The notes beneath the pieces were generated by a model that was given only the letters and a program-made list of their open reading frames with translations, did no database searches and was not told the DNA's origin. The position numbers and the translations under genes are program-made. Of a stretch of 64,000 bases of DNA, positions 1 to 11,501 are shown piece after piece. Source of the DNA: Symsagittifera roscoffensis (lineage: Eukaryota; Xenacoelomorpha; Acoela; Convolutidae); assembly GCF_963678635.1 (NCBI RefSeq), contig NC_087067.1:18483639-18547638 (forward strand), in the 5' to 3' direction. The stretch's first letter is position 1, and each line of letters starts with the position of its first letter.

Positions 1-10
1 TTGGACTTTC

Positions 11-83
11 TGATGCTGTCCAGGATCGAACTGAAGACCTTCTACATGTAAGGCAGACGTGATAACCGCTACACCACAGCACC
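11..83 (-). tRNA. tRNA-Val(UAC)
   Basis: Loop CTTACAT gives anticodon UAC. The anticodon stem TCTGC/GTAGA pairs with one G-U, and the T-stem TTCAG/CTGGA pairs with one G-U. Acceptor, A box and B box are intact. One of the two best UAC copies. Confidence 0.75.
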
Positions 84-295
84 TGAGTTTGCGCAAGTAG
101 CTTCTTTTTCTTGTTTTGCTCACCTGGAATTTTCTTCATCAATGCATTTGTCGAAAATTTCGGAAAAACTTCGCATGTCTTAATTTATTTTCGTCACATG
201 TTAGGCAATTTTTCCTGGAGTTAATAAAAAATATTTTTCAACGAACAAATTCTTTGTACAAATATTATTCATCATTTTTATGTTAGTTGACTTTC

Positions 296-368
296 TGATG
301 CTGTCCAGGACTGAATTGGAAACCTTCTGCGTGTTAGGCAGACGTGATAACCGCTACACCACAGCTCC
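296..368 (-). tRNA. tRNA-Val(AAC), slightly degraded
   Basis: Anticodon arm perfect. A3 opposes A70 in the acceptor, and A53 opposes C61 next to T loop TTCAGTC. Confidence 0.6.
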
Positions 369-865
369 TGAGCTTTCACAAGTAGCTTCTTTTTCTTGTT
401 TTGCAGACCTGGATTTTTATCAACAGTGCATTTGTCGAAAATTACGGAAAATTTTCGCATGTCTTAATTTATTTTCGTCACATGTTAGGCAATTTTTCCT
501 GGAGTTAGTTGAAATATATTTTTCAACGAACAAATTTCTTGTACAGTCATTATTCGTCATTTTAATGGTAGTTGACTTTCTAATGCTGTCCAGGATTGAC
601 TTGGAGAACATCTGCATGTTAGGCAGACTTGAGAACAGCTACACCACAGCACCTCAGCTTTCTCAAGTAGCTTCTTTTTCTTGTTTTGCAGACCTGGATT
701 TTTTGTCATCAGTGCATTTGTGAAAAGTTCCGGAAAAATTTCGCATGTCTTGTTGTTATTTCGTCACGTGTCAGGCAATTTTTCTGGAGTTAGTTTTACC
801 CTATTTTGCAATGGACAAAATCTTTGTGCAATTCCTGTTTATCAATTCTATGAATTTGGACTTTC

Positions 866-938
866 TGATGCTGTCCAGGATCGAACTGAAGACCTTCTAC
901 ATGTAAGGCAGACGTGATAACCGCTACACCACAGCACC
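866..938 (-). tRNA. tRNA-Val(UAC)
   Basis: Identical to the copy at 11-83, three monomers away; all stems pair if G-U is allowed. Confidence 0.75.
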
Positions 939-1151
939 TGAGTTTGCGCAAGTAGCTTCTTTTTCTTGTTTTGCTCACCTGGAATTTTCTTCATCAATGC
1001 ATTTTGTCGAAAATTTCGGAAAAACTTCGCATGTCTTAATTTATTTTCGTCACGTGTCAGGCAATTTTTCTGGAGTAAGTTTAAACGTTATTTCCAATGA
1101 ACAAAATCTTTGTGCAATCCATATTTATCAATTTTTTGGAACTGGACTTTC

Positions 1152-3428
1152 TGATGCTGTCCAGGATCGAACTGAAGGCATTTTGTGTGTAAGGCAGACG
1201 TGACAACCGCTACACCACAGCACCTGAGCTTTCGCAAGTAGCTTCTTTTTCTTGTTTTGCAGACCTGGAATTTTTGTTATCAGTGCATTTGTCGAAGATT
1301 ACGGAAAAACTTGCATTTCTTAATGAATTTTCGTCACGTGTCAGGCAATTTTTCTGGAGTTATTTGAAATGTAGTTTCCAGCTAACAAAATTTTTGTACA
1401 ATCCTCATTTTCCATTTTCATAAGAATTGATTTCCTGATATTGTTCAGGATCGAACTGGAGGCCTTCTGCTTGTTAGGCAGACGTGATAACCGCTACACC
1501 ACAGCACCTGAGCTTTGTCAAGGAGCTTCTTTTTCTTGTTTTGCGCACCAGGAATTTTTGTCCTTAGTGCATTTGTCAAAAGTTTCGGGAAAATTTCGCA
1601 TGCCTTAATCTATTTTCGTCACATGTCAGACAATTTTTCTGGAGTTAGTTTAAACGTTATTTCCAAAGAACAGAATCTTTGTGCAATCCATATTTATCAA
1701 TTCTTTGGAACTGGACTTTCTGATGCTGTCCAGGATCGAACTGAAGTCATTTTGTGTGTAAGGCAGACGTGACAACCGCTACACCACAGCACCTGAGCTT
1801 TCGCAAGTAGCTTCTTTTTCTTGTTTTGCAGACCTGGAATTTTTGTTATCAGTGCATTTGTCGAAGATTACGGAAAAACTTGCATTTCTTAAAGAATTTT
1901 CGTCACGTGTCAGGCAATTTTTCTGGAGTTATATGAAATGTAGTTTCCAGCTAACAAAATTTTTGTACAATCCTCATTTTCCATTTTCATAAGAATTGAT
2001 TTCCTGATATTGTTCAGGATCGAACTGGAGGCCTTCTGCTTGTTAGGCAGACGTGATAACCGCTACACCACAGCACCTAAGCTTTGTCAAGGAGCTTCTT
2101 TTTCTTGTTTTGCGCACCAGGAATTTTTGTCCTTAGTGCATTTGTCAAAATTTCGGGAAAATTTTGCATGCCTTAATCTATTTTCGTCACATGTCAGACA
2201 ATTTTTCTGGAGTTAGTTTAAACGTTATTTCCAATGAACAGAGTCTTTGTGCACTCCATATTTATCAATTCTTTGGAACTGGACTTTCTGATGCTGTCCA
2301 GGATCGAACTGAAGTCATTTTGTGTGTAAGGCAGACGTGATAACCGCTACACCACAGCAGCACCTGAGCTTTCTCAAATAATAATTTTTTTCTTGTTTTG
2401 CAGACCTGGATTTTTTGTCATCAGTGCATTTGTCAAAAATTTTGGGAAAATTTCGCATGCCTTAAACTATTTTCGTCACATGTCAGACAATTTTTCTGGA
2501 GTTAGTTTAAACGTTATTTCCAAAGAACAGAATCTTTGTGCAATCCATATTTATCAATTCTTTGGAACTTGACTTTCTGATGCTGTCCAGGATCGAACTG
2601 AAGTCATTTTGTGTGTAAGGCAGACGTGACAACCGCTACACCACAGCACCTGAGCTTTCGCAAGTAGCTTCTTTTTCTTGTTTTGCAGACCTGGAATTTT
2701 TGTTATCAGTGCATTTGTCGAAGATTACGGAAAAACTTGCATTTCTTATTGAATTTTCGTCAGGTGTCAGGCAATTTTTCGAGTTATTTGAAATTTAGTT
2801 TCCAGCTCACAAAATTTTTGTACAATCCTCATTTTCCATTTTCATAAGAATTGATTTCCTGATATTGTTCCGGATCGAACTGGAGGCCTTCTGCTTGTTA
2901 GGCAGACGTGATAACCGCTACACCACAGCACCTGAGCTTTGTCAAGTAGCTTCTTTTTCTTGTTTTGCGCACCAGGAATTTTTGTCCTTAGTGCATTTGT
3001 CAAAAGTTTTGGAAATATTTCGCATGCCTTAATCTATTTTCGTCACATGTCAGACAATTTTTCTGGAGTTCGTTTAAACGTTATTTCCAATTAACAGAAT
3101 CTTTGTGCAATCCATATTTATCCATTCTTTGAAACTGGACTTTCTGATGCTGTCCAGGATCGAACTGAAGTCATTTTGTGTGTAAGGCAGACGTGACAAC
3201 CGCTACACCACAGCACCTGAGCTTTCGCAAGTAGCTTCTTTTTCTTGTTTTGCAGACCTGGAATTTTTGTTATCAGTGCATTTGTCGAAAATTATGGAAA
3301 ATTTTGCATGTCTTAATGAATTTTCGTCACGTGTTAGGCAATTTTTCTGGAGTTATTTGAAATATAATTTCCAGCGAACAAAATTTTTGTACAATCCTTA
3401 TTTTTCGTTTTCATAAGAATTGATTTCC
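1152..3428 (-). repeat. Dimeric higher-order repeat, about 569 bp
   Basis: UAC-type and type-B monomers alternate (1152, 1721, 2289 UAC; 1436, 2005 AAC), then continue in disturbed order with 2578, 2860 and 3145. The UAC copy 2289-2364 carries a three-base AGC duplication in the acceptor. Confidence 0.75.
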
Positions 3429-3501
3429 TGATATTGTTCAGGATCGAACTGGAGGCCTTCTGCGTGATAGGCAGACGTGATAACCGCTACACCACAGCAC
3501 C
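3429..3501 (-). tRNA. tRNA-Val-like, anticodon AUC
   Basis: Type-B monomer. Loop CTATCAC has anticodon AUC, which would read aspartate GAU, in a valine body. Anticodon stem is paired; acceptor and T-stem each have one mismatch. Same change at 6825-6897, 23124-23196, 24266-24338 and 37152-37224. Confidence 0.55.
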
Positions 3502-3978
3502 TGAGCTTTGGCAAGTAGCTTCTTTTTCTTGTTTTGCGCACCAGGAATTTTTGTCCTCATTGCATTTGTCGAAAGTTTCGGGAAAGTTTCGCATGTCTAT
3601 ATCTATTTTCGTCACATGTCAGGCAATTTTTCTGGAGTTAGTGAAATATTATTTTCAACGAACAAAATGTGTGTACAGTCATCTGATTCATCATTTTATG
3701 ATAATTGACTCTGTGATGCTATCCAGGACCGAACTGGAGACCTGCTGCGTGTTAGGCAGACGTGATAACCGCTACACCACAGCACCTGAGCTTTCTTAAG
3801 TAGCTTCTTTTTCTTGGTTTGCAGACCTGGATTTTTTGTCATCATTACCTTTGTCGGAAGTTACTGAAAATTTTTGCATGTCTTATTGTATTTTAATCAC
3901 GTGTTAGTTTAAACGTTATTTTCAATGAACAAAATCTTTGTGCAATCCATATTTATCATTTCTATGTACTGGACTTTC

Positions 3979-4051
3979 TGATGCTCTCCAGGATTGAACT
4001 GAAGACATTCTGCGTGTCAGGCAGACATCATAACCGCTACACCACAGCACT
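3979..4051 (-). tRNA. tRNA-Val-like, anticodon GAC
   Basis: Loop CTGACAC gives GAC, a valine anticodon eukaryotes normally do not use. Acceptor end reads AGTGCTG, D-stem is weakened (catcataacc), and 7:66 is unpaired. Confidence 0.55.
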
Positions 4052-4263
4052 TGAGCGTTCTCAAGTAGCTTCTTTTTCTTGTTTTGCAGACCTGGAATTT
4101 TGGTGATGAGTGCATTTGTCAAAAGTTTCGGGAAAATTTCGCATGCCTTAATCTATTTTCGTCACATGTCAGGCAATTTTTCTGGAGTTAGTTGAAATAT
4201 TATTTTTGACGAACAAAATCTCTTGACAGTCCTGTTTCATCATTTTTAAGATAATTGACTCTC

Positions 4264-4336
4264 TGATGCTGTCCAGGATCGAACTGGAGCCCTTCTGCGT
4301 GTTAGGCAGACGTGATAACCGCTACACCACAGCACC
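4264..4336 (-). tRNA. tRNA-Val(AAC), intact
   Basis: Differs from consensus only in the variable loop (AGGGC). All stems pair. Confidence 0.8.
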
Positions 4337-4832
4337 TGAGCTTTCTTAAGTAGCTTCTTTTTCTTGTTTTGCAGACCTGGATATTTCGTCATCAGTGCCT
4401 TTGCCGAAAGTTATGGAAAATTTTCGCATGTCTTATTGTATTTTGATCACGTGTCAGGCAATTTTTCTGGAGTAAGTTTAAACTTTATTTCCAATGAACA
4501 AAATCTTTGTGCAATCCATATTTATCAATGCTATGATACTGGAAGTTCTGATGCTCTCAAGGATTGAAATGAAGACATTCTGCGTGTTAGGCAGACATAA
4601 TAACCGCTACACCACAGCACCTGAGCTTTCTCAAGTAGCTTCCTTTTCTTGTTTTGCAGACCTGGAATTTTGGTCATTAGTGCATATGTCGAAAATTACG
4701 GAAAAACTTGCATTTTTTAATCTATTTTCGTCACATGTCAGGCAATTTTTCTGGATTTAGTTGAAATATTAATTTCAACGAACAAAATGTTTGTACAGTC
4801 CTGATTCATAATTTTTACGACAATAGACTTTC

Positions 4833-4905
4833 TGATGCTGTCCAGGATCGAACTGGAGACCTTCTGCGTGTTAGCCAGACGTGATAACCGCTACACCACA
4901 GCACC
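4833..4905 (-). tRNA. tRNA-Val(AAC)
   Basis: One defect: G31 opposes G39 in the anticodon stem (ttagccaga). Otherwise consensus. Confidence 0.7.
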
Positions 4906-5116
4906 TGAGCTTTCTTAAGTAGCTTCTTTTTCTTGTTTTGCAGACCTGGATAATTCGTCATCAGTGCCTTTGCCGAAAATTACGGAAAAACTTGCATGTC
5001 TTAATGAATTTTCGTCACGTGTTAGGCAATTTTTCTGGAGTTATTTGAAATGTAGTTTCCAGCTAACAAAGTTTTTGTACAATCCTCATTTTCCATTTTC
5101 ATAAGAATTGATTTCC

Positions 5117-5189
5117 TGATATTGTTCAGGATCGAACTGGAGGCCTTCTGCTTTTTAGGCAGACGTGATAACCGCTACACCACAGCACC
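5117..5189 (-). tRNA. tRNA-Val-like, anticodon AAA
   Basis: Type-B monomer with loop CTAAAAA. The anticodon would read phenylalanine UUU. Acceptor and T-stem mismatches make a dead copy likely. Confidence 0.5.
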
Positions 5190-5400
5190 TGAGCTTTCTC
5201 AAGTAGCTTCTTTTTCTTGTTTTACAGACCAGGAATTTTGTTGATCAGTGCATTTGTCAAAAGTTTCGGGAAAATTTTGCATGCCTTAATCTATTTTCGT
5301 CACATGTCAGGCAATTTTTCTGGAGTTAGTTGAAATATTACTTTCGACGAACAAAATCTCTTTACAGTCCTGTTCATCATTTTTAAGATAATTGACTCTC

Positions 5401-5473
5401 TGATGCTGTCCAGGATCGAACTGGAGCCCTTCTGCGTGTTAGGCAGACGTGATAACCGCTACACCACAGCACC
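5401..5473 (-). tRNA. tRNA-Val(AAC), intact
   Basis: Same sequence as 4264-4336, from a 1137-bp (four-monomer) tandem duplication. All stems pair. Confidence 0.8.
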
Positions 5474-6824
5474 TGAGCTTTCTTAAGTAGCTTCTTTTTC
5501 TTGTTTTGCAGACCTGGATATTTCGTCATCAGTGCCTTTGCCGAAAGTTATGGAAAATTTTCGCATGTCTTATTGTATTTTGATCACGTGTCAGGCAATT
5601 TTTCTGGAGTAAGTTTAAACCTTATTTCCAATGAACAAAATCTTTGTGCAATCCATATTTATCAATTCTATGATACTGGAATTTCTGATGCTCTCAAGGA
5701 TTGAACTGAAGACATTCTGCGTGTTAGGCAGACATCATAACCGCTACACCACAGCACCTGAGCTTTCTCAAGTAGCTTCTTTTTCTTGTTTTGCAGACCT
5801 GGAATTTTGGTCATTAGTGCATATGTCGAAAGTTACGGAAAAACTTGCATTTCTTAATGAATTTTCGTCACGTGTCAGGCAATTTTTCTGGAGTTATTTG
5901 AAATGTAGTTTCCAGCTAACAAAATTTTTGTACAATCCTCATTTTCCATTTTCATAAGAATTGATTTCCTGATATTATTCAGGATCGCTTTGTAGACCTT
6001 CTGCGTGTGAGGCAGACGTGATAACAGCTACACCACAGCACCTGAGATTTCTCAAGTAGCTTCATTTTGTTGTTTCGCAGACCTGGAATTGTTGTCATCA
6101 GTGCATTTGTCAAAAGTTTCGGGAAAATTTCGCTTGCCTTAATCTATTTTCGTCACATGTCAGACAATTTTTCTGGAGTTAGTTTAAACGTTTTTTCCGA
6201 TGAACAGAATCTCTGTGCAATCCATATTTATCAATTCTTTGAAACTGGACTTTCTGATGCTGTCCAGGATCGAACTGAAGTCATTTTGTGTGTAAGGCAG
6301 ACGTGACAACCGCTACACCACAGCACCTGAGCTTACGCAAGTAGCTTCTTTTTCTTGTTTTGCAGACCTGGAATTTTTTTCATCAGTGCATTTGTCGAAA
6401 ATTACGGAAAAACTTGCATTTCTTAATGAATTTGCGTCACGTGTCAGGCAATTTTTCTGGAGTAAGTTTAAACGTTATTTCCAATGAACAAAATCTTTGT
6501 GCAATCCATATTTATCAATTCTATGATACTGGACTTTCTGATGCTCTCCAGGATTGAACTGAAGACATTCTGCGTGTTAGGCAGACATCATAACCGCTAC
6601 ACCACAGCACTTGAGCTTTCTCAAGTAGCTTCTTTTTCTTGTTTTGCAGACCTGGAATTTTGGTCATCAGTGCATTTGTCGAAAATTACGGAAAAACTTG
6701 CATTTCTCAATGAATTTGCGTCACGTGTCAGGCAAAATTTTTCTGGAGTTATTTGAAATATAGTTTCCAGCTAACAAAATTTTTGTACAATCCTTATTTT
6801 CCATTTTCATAAGAATTGATTTCC

Positions 6825-6897
6825 TGATATTGTGCAGGATTGAACTGGAGGCCTTCTGCGTGATAGGCAGACGTGATAACCGCTACTCCACAGCACC
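6825..6897 (-). tRNA. tRNA-Val-like, anticodon AUC
   Basis: Type-B copy with loop CTATCAC. The A box has an extra substitution (tactcca on the plus strand). Confidence 0.5.
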
Positions 6898-7109
6898 TGA
6901 GCTTTCACAAGTAGCTTCTTTTTCTTGTTTTGCGCACCAGGAATTTTTGTCCTCAGTGCATTTGTCAAAAGTTTCGGGAAAATTTCGCATGCCTTAATCT
7001 ATTTTCGTCACATGTCAGGCAGTTTTTCTGGAGTTAGTTGAAATATTATTTTCGACGAACAAAATGTCTGTACAGTCCTGATTCATCATTTTTACGATAA
7101 TTGACTTTC

Positions 7110-7182
7110 TGATGCTGTCCAGGATCGAACTGGAGACCTTCTGCGTGTGAGTCAGACGTGATAACCGCTACACCACAGCACC
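7110..7182 (-). tRNA. tRNA-Val(CAC)
   Basis: Loop CTCACAC. A31 opposes G39, closing the anticodon stem badly. Other stems intact. Confidence 0.65.
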
Positions 7183-7974
7183 TGAGCTTTCTTAAGTAGC
7201 TTCTTTTTCTTGGTTTGCAGACCTGGATATTTCGTCATCAGTGCCTTTGCCGAAAGCTCCTGAAAATTTTTGCATGTCTTATTGTATTTTAATCACGTGT
7301 CAGGCAATTTTTCTAGGGTAAGTTAAAACGTTATTTCCAATGAACAAAATCTTTGTGCGATCCATATTTATCAATTCTATGATACTGCACTTTCTGATGC
7401 TCTCCAGGATTGAATTGAAGACATTCTGCGTGTTAGGCAGACATCATAACCGCTACACCACAGCACCTGCTGAGCTTTCTCAAGTAGCTTCTTTTTCTTG
7501 TTTTGCAGACCTGGAATTTTGGTCATCAGTGCATTTGTCGAAAATTACGGAAAAACTTGCATTTCTTAATGTATTTTCGTCACGTGTCAGGCAATTTTTC
7601 TGGAGTTTTTTGAAATATAGTTTCCAGCTAACAAAATTTTTGTACAATCCTTATTTTCCATTTTCATAAGAATTTATTTCCTGATATTGTTCAGGATCGA
7701 ACTGGAGGCCTTCTGCGTGTTAGGCAGACGTGATAACCGCTACACCACATCACCTGAGCTTTCTCAAGTAGCTTCTTTTTCTTGTTTTGCGCACCACGAA
7801 TTTTTCTCCTCAGTGCATTTGTCAAAAGTTTCGGACATCATATTTCTTTTCGCTTGCCTTAATCTATTTTCGTCACATGTCAGGCAATTTTTCTGGAGTT
7901 AGTTGAAAAATTATTTTCGACGAACAAAATGTCTGTACAGTCCTGATTCCTCATTTTTACGATAATTGACTTTC

Positions 7975-8047
7975 TGATGCTGTCCAGGATCGAACTGGAG
8001 ACCTTCTGCGTGTTAGGCAGACGTGATAACCGCTACACCACAGCACC
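7975..8047 (-). tRNA. tRNA-Val(AAC), perfect cloverleaf
   Basis: 73 nt including discriminator A. On the minus strand the acceptor GGTGCTG pairs with CAGCATC (one G-U), anticodon stem TCTGC pairs with GCAGA around loop CTAACAC, and T-stem TCCAG pairs with CTGGA around TTCGATC. The A box TGGTGTAGCGG (complement of 8030-8040) and B box GTTCGATCC (complement of 7987-7995) match the pol III consensus. No intron and no encoded CCA. The first T4 lies 45 nt downstream (complement of 7926-7929), so a long 3' trailer would be expected if transcribed. Expression is unknown. Confidence 0.85.
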
Positions 8048-8259
8048 TGAGCTTTCTGAAGTAGCTTCTTTTTCTTGTTTTGCAGACCTGGATATTTCGT
8101 CATCAGTGCCTTTGCCGAAAGTTACTGAAAATGTTCGCATGTCTTATTGTATTTTAATCACGTGTCAGGCAATTTTTCTGGAGTAAGTTTAAACGTTATT
8201 TCCAATGAACAAAATCTTTGTGCAATCCATATTTATCATTGCTATGATACTGGAATTTC
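7975..8259 (-). repeat. Reference satellite monomer, 285 bp
   Basis: One complete type-A monomer used as reference. Plus-strand order: tRNA unit (7975-8047, minus strand), short link with gagctttct, pyrimidine tract ending in gcag (8066-8085), conserved gacctgga block, cgcatgtctta block, CACGTG palindrome (8159-8164), caatttttctggag block (8170-8182), GTAAGT (8183-8188), and an A4 run (8211-8214), which is the first T4 downstream of the next tRNA copy on the minus strand. The monomer is 95 codons long, so frames stay in register across copies. Confidence 0.85.
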
Positions 8260-8836
8260 TGAAGCTCTCAAGGATTGAATTGAAGACATTCTGCGTGTTA
8301 GGCAGACATCATAACCGCTAAACCACAGCACCTGAGCTTTCTCAAGTAGCTTCTTTTTCTTGTTTTGCAGACCTGGAATTTTGGTCATCAGTGCATTTGT
8401 CGAAAATTACGGAAAAACTTGCATTTCTTAATGTATTTTCGTCACGTGTCAGGCAATTTTTCTGGAGTTTTTTGAAATATAGTTTCCAGCTAACAAAATT
8501 TTTGTACAATCCTTATTTTCCTTTTTCATAAGAATTGATTTCCTGAGATTATTCAGGATCGAACTGGAGGCCTTCTGCGTGTTAGGCAGACGTGATAACC
8601 GCTACACCACAGCACCTGAGCTTTCTAAAGTAGCTTCTTTTTCTTGTTTTGCGCTCCAGGAATTTTTGTCCTCAGTGCATTTGTCAAAAGTTTCGGACAT
8701 CATATTTCTTTTAGCATGCCTTAATCTTTTTTCGTCACATGTCAGGCAATTTTTCCGGAGTTAGTTGAAAAATTATTTTCGACGAACAAAATGTCTGTAC
8801 AGTCCCTATTCATCATTTTTACGATAATTGACTTTC

Positions 8837-8909
8837 TGATGCTGTCAAGGATCGAACTGGAGACCTTCTGCGTGTTAGGCAGACGTGATAACCGCTACAC
8901 CACAGCACC
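8837..8909 (-). tRNA. tRNA-Val(AAC)
   Basis: One T-stem mismatch (plus strand tcaag). Otherwise consensus; 862 bp from the perfect copy at 7975. Confidence 0.7.
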
Positions 8910-9403
8910 TGAGCTTTCTCAAGTAGCTCCTTTTTCTTGTTTCGCAGACCTGGATATTTCGTCATCAGTGCCTTCGCCGAAAGTTACTGAAAATGTTCGC
9001 ATGTCTTATTGTATTTTAATCACGTGTCAGGCAATTTTTCTGGAGTAAGTTTAAACGTTATTTCCAATGAACAAAATCTTTGTGCAATCCATATTTATCA
9101 ATTCTATGATACTGGACTTTGTGATACTCCAGGATTGCACTGAAGACATTCTGCGTGTTAGGCAGACATCATAACCGCTACACAACAGCACCTGAGTTTT
9201 CTCAAGTAGCTTCTTTTTCTTGTTTTGCAGACTGGAATTTTTATCATCAGTGCGTTTGTCGAAAATTTCGGAAAAATTTCGCATGTCTCAATGAATTTTC
9301 GTCACGTGTTAGGCAATTTTTCTGGAGTTAGTTGAAATATAATTTCCAACGAGCAAAATCTTTGTACATTCCTTATTAATCGTTTTAATGATAATTGATT
9401 TTC

Positions 9404-9476
9404 TGATGCTGTCCAGGATCCAACTGGAGACCTTCTGCGTGTGAGTCAGACGTGATAACCGCTACACCACAGCACC
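9404..9476 (-). tRNA. tRNA-Val(CAC), B box damaged
   Basis: Anticodon CAC with A31-G39 mismatch. T loop TTGGATC breaks the invariant TTC of the B box. The same double change recurs at 61271 and 62402. Confidence 0.6.
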
Positions 9477-9694
9477 TGATATTTCTCAAGTAGCTTCTTT
9501 TTGTTGTTTCGCAGACCTGGAATTTTTGTCCTCAGTGCATTTGTCAAAAGTTTCGGGAAAATTTCGCATGTCTTAATCTATTTTCGTCTTCGTCACATGT
9601 CAGGCAATTTTTTTGGAGTTAGTTTAAACGTTATTTCCAATGAACAAAATTTTTGTGCAATCCATATTTATCAATTATATGCTACTGGACTTTC

Positions 9695-9869
9695 CGATGC
9701 TGTCCAGGATCAAACTTTAACGTAGGCTGTAGAGTTGGGTAGGCCTCGCAGATCTGCTGTGCTATTCCTGCGCTCATTTGGAAATCACTCGAGACGCAAT
9801 GGGATATAGGGCCAGGGAAATGCAACAGATCTCCTGTGCCAAATATGATAACCGCTACACCACCGCACC
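9695..9869 (-). pseudogene. tRNA-Val copy interrupted by foreign DNA
   Basis: The 3' half (acceptor and T arm, 9695-9715) and the 5' half (D arm and acceptor, 9847-9869) are in place, but the anticodon arm and variable loop are replaced by 9716-9846, which is unlike any satellite monomer. Confidence 0.7.
9716..9846. other. 131-bp GC-richer insertion of unknown origin
   Basis: Visibly more GC-rich than the array and free of its poly-pyrimidine blocks. It holds related inverted segments gcagatctgctgtgc and gcaacagatctcctgtgc. No target-site duplication or poly-A seen. It replaces about 28 bp of tRNA, so it is an insertion-deletion or a template-switch patch. Confidence 0.6.
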
Positions 9870-10081
9870 TGATATTTCCCAAGTAGCTTCTTTTTGTTGT
9901 TTCGCAGACCTGGAATTGTTGTCATCAGTGCATTTGTCAAAAGTTTCGGGAAAATTTCGCATTTTTTAATCGATTTTCGTCACATGTCAGGCAATTTTTC
10001 TGGATTTAGTTGAAATATTAATTTCAACGAACAAAATGTTTGTACAGTCCTGATTCATAATTTTTACGACAATAGACTTTC

Positions 10082-10154
10082 TGATGCTGTCCAGGATCGA
10101 ACTGGAGACCTTCTGCGAGTTAGCCAGACGTGATAACCGCTACTCCACAGCACC
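10082..10154 (-). tRNA. tRNA-Val(AAC), degraded
   Basis: Loop CTAACTC, G31-G39 clash, and an A-box substitution (TGGAGTAGCGG). Acceptor and T arm intact. Confidence 0.6.
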
Positions 10155-10366
10155 TGAGCTTTCTTAAGAAGCTTCTTTTTCTTGTTTTGCAGACCTGGAA
10201 TTTTTGTCATCAGTGCCTTTGTCGAAAGTTACGGAAAATTTTCGCATGTCTTATTGTTTTTCAATCACGTATCAAGCAATTTTTCTGGATTTAGTTCAAA
10301 CGTTACTTCCAATGAACAAAATCTTTAAGCAATCCTTATTTATCAATTCTATGAAACTGGACTTTC

Positions 10367-10439
10367 TGATGCTGTCCAGGATCGAACTGAAGACATTTTG
10401 CGTGTAAGGTAGACGTGATAACCGCTACACCACAGCACC
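10367..10439 (-). tRNA. tRNA-Val-like(UAC)
   Basis: Loop CTTACAC, but anticodon stem TCTAC/GCAAA has two mismatches. Founder form of a UAC subfamily also at 14291-14363, 14860-14932, 24835-24907, 25527-25599, 26198-26270, 32887-32959 and 35741-35813. Confidence 0.6.
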
Positions 10440-10650
10440 TGAGCTTTCTCACGTAGCTTCTTTTTCTTTTTTTGCAGACCTGGAATTTTGGTCATCAGTG
10501 CATTTGTCGAAACTTACGGAAAAATTTGCATGTCTTAATGAATTTTCGTCACGTGTCAGGCAATTTTTCTGCAGTTATTTGAAATATAGTTTCCAGCTAA
10601 GAACATTTTTGTACAATCCTTATTTTCCTTTTTCATGAGAATTGATTTTC

Positions 10651-11501
10651 TGATATTGTCCAGGATTGAATTGAAGACCTTCCGCGTGTTAGGCAGACGT
10701 GATAACCGGTACACCACAGCACCTGAGCTTCATTAAGTAGCTTCTTTTTCTTGTTTTGCAGACCTGGAATTTTTGTCATCAGTGCATTTGTCGAAAATTA
10801 CGGAAAATTTTGCATGTCTTGATGAATTTTCGTCACGTGTCAGGCAATTTTTCTGCAGTTATTTGAAATATAGTTTCCAGCTAAGAACATTTTTGTACAA
10901 TCCTTATTTTCCTTTTTCATGAGAATTGATTTTCTGATATTGTCCAGGATTGAATTGAAGACCTTCCGCGTGTTAGGCAGACGTGATAACCGGTACACCA
11001 CAGCACCTGAGCTTCATTAAGTAGCTTCTTTTTCTTGTTTTGCAGACCTGGAATTTTTGTCATCAGTGCATTTGTCGAAAATTACGGAAAATTTTGCATG
11101 TCTTGATGAATTTTCGTCACGTGTCAGGCAATTTTTCTGCAGTTGTTTGAAATATAGTTTCCAGCTAAGAACATTTTTGTACAATCCTTATTTTCCTTTT
11201 TCATGAGAATTGATTTTCTGATATTGTCCAGAATTGAACTGAAGACCTTCCGCGTGTTAGGCAGACGTGATAACCGGTACACCACAGCACCTAAGCTTCA
11301 TTAAGTAGCTTCTTTTTCTTGTTTTGCAGACCTGGAATTTTGTCATCAGTGCATTTGTCGAAAATTACGGAAAATTTTGCATGTCTCAATGAATTTTTGC
11401 CACGTGTCAGGCATTTTTTCTGGAGTTATTTGAAATATAGTTTCCAGCGAACAAAATTGTTGTACAATCCTTACTTTCCATCTTCATAAGGGTTGATTTT
11501 C
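10651..11501 (-). repeat. Near-identical 284-bp monomers in direct tandem
   Basis: Three successive monomers (10651, 10935, 11219) share ccttccgcgtg, the ccggtacacc D-loop change (C15) and a ctgcag spacer. This is the simplest single-monomer amplification in the window. Confidence 0.8.

Larger units (their letters stand above)
7395..9121 (-). repeat. 862-bp trimeric tandem duplication
   Basis: Copies 7395, 7682 and 7975 correspond to 8260, 8544 and 8837. Both units carry the same 8-bp spacer expansion (cggacatcatatttctttt in place of cgggaaaattt), which marks common descent. Confidence 0.8.

Noticed and set aside
280..723. Plus-strand ORFs of 60-147 codons throughout the array (for example 280-723, 3434-3799, 39155-39484)
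   Set aside because: They translate the antisense of the tRNA (recurrent LGRRDNRYTTAPEL) and spacer; they persist because the monomer is about 95 codons long. They start and stop at random monomer positions and show no independent conservation.
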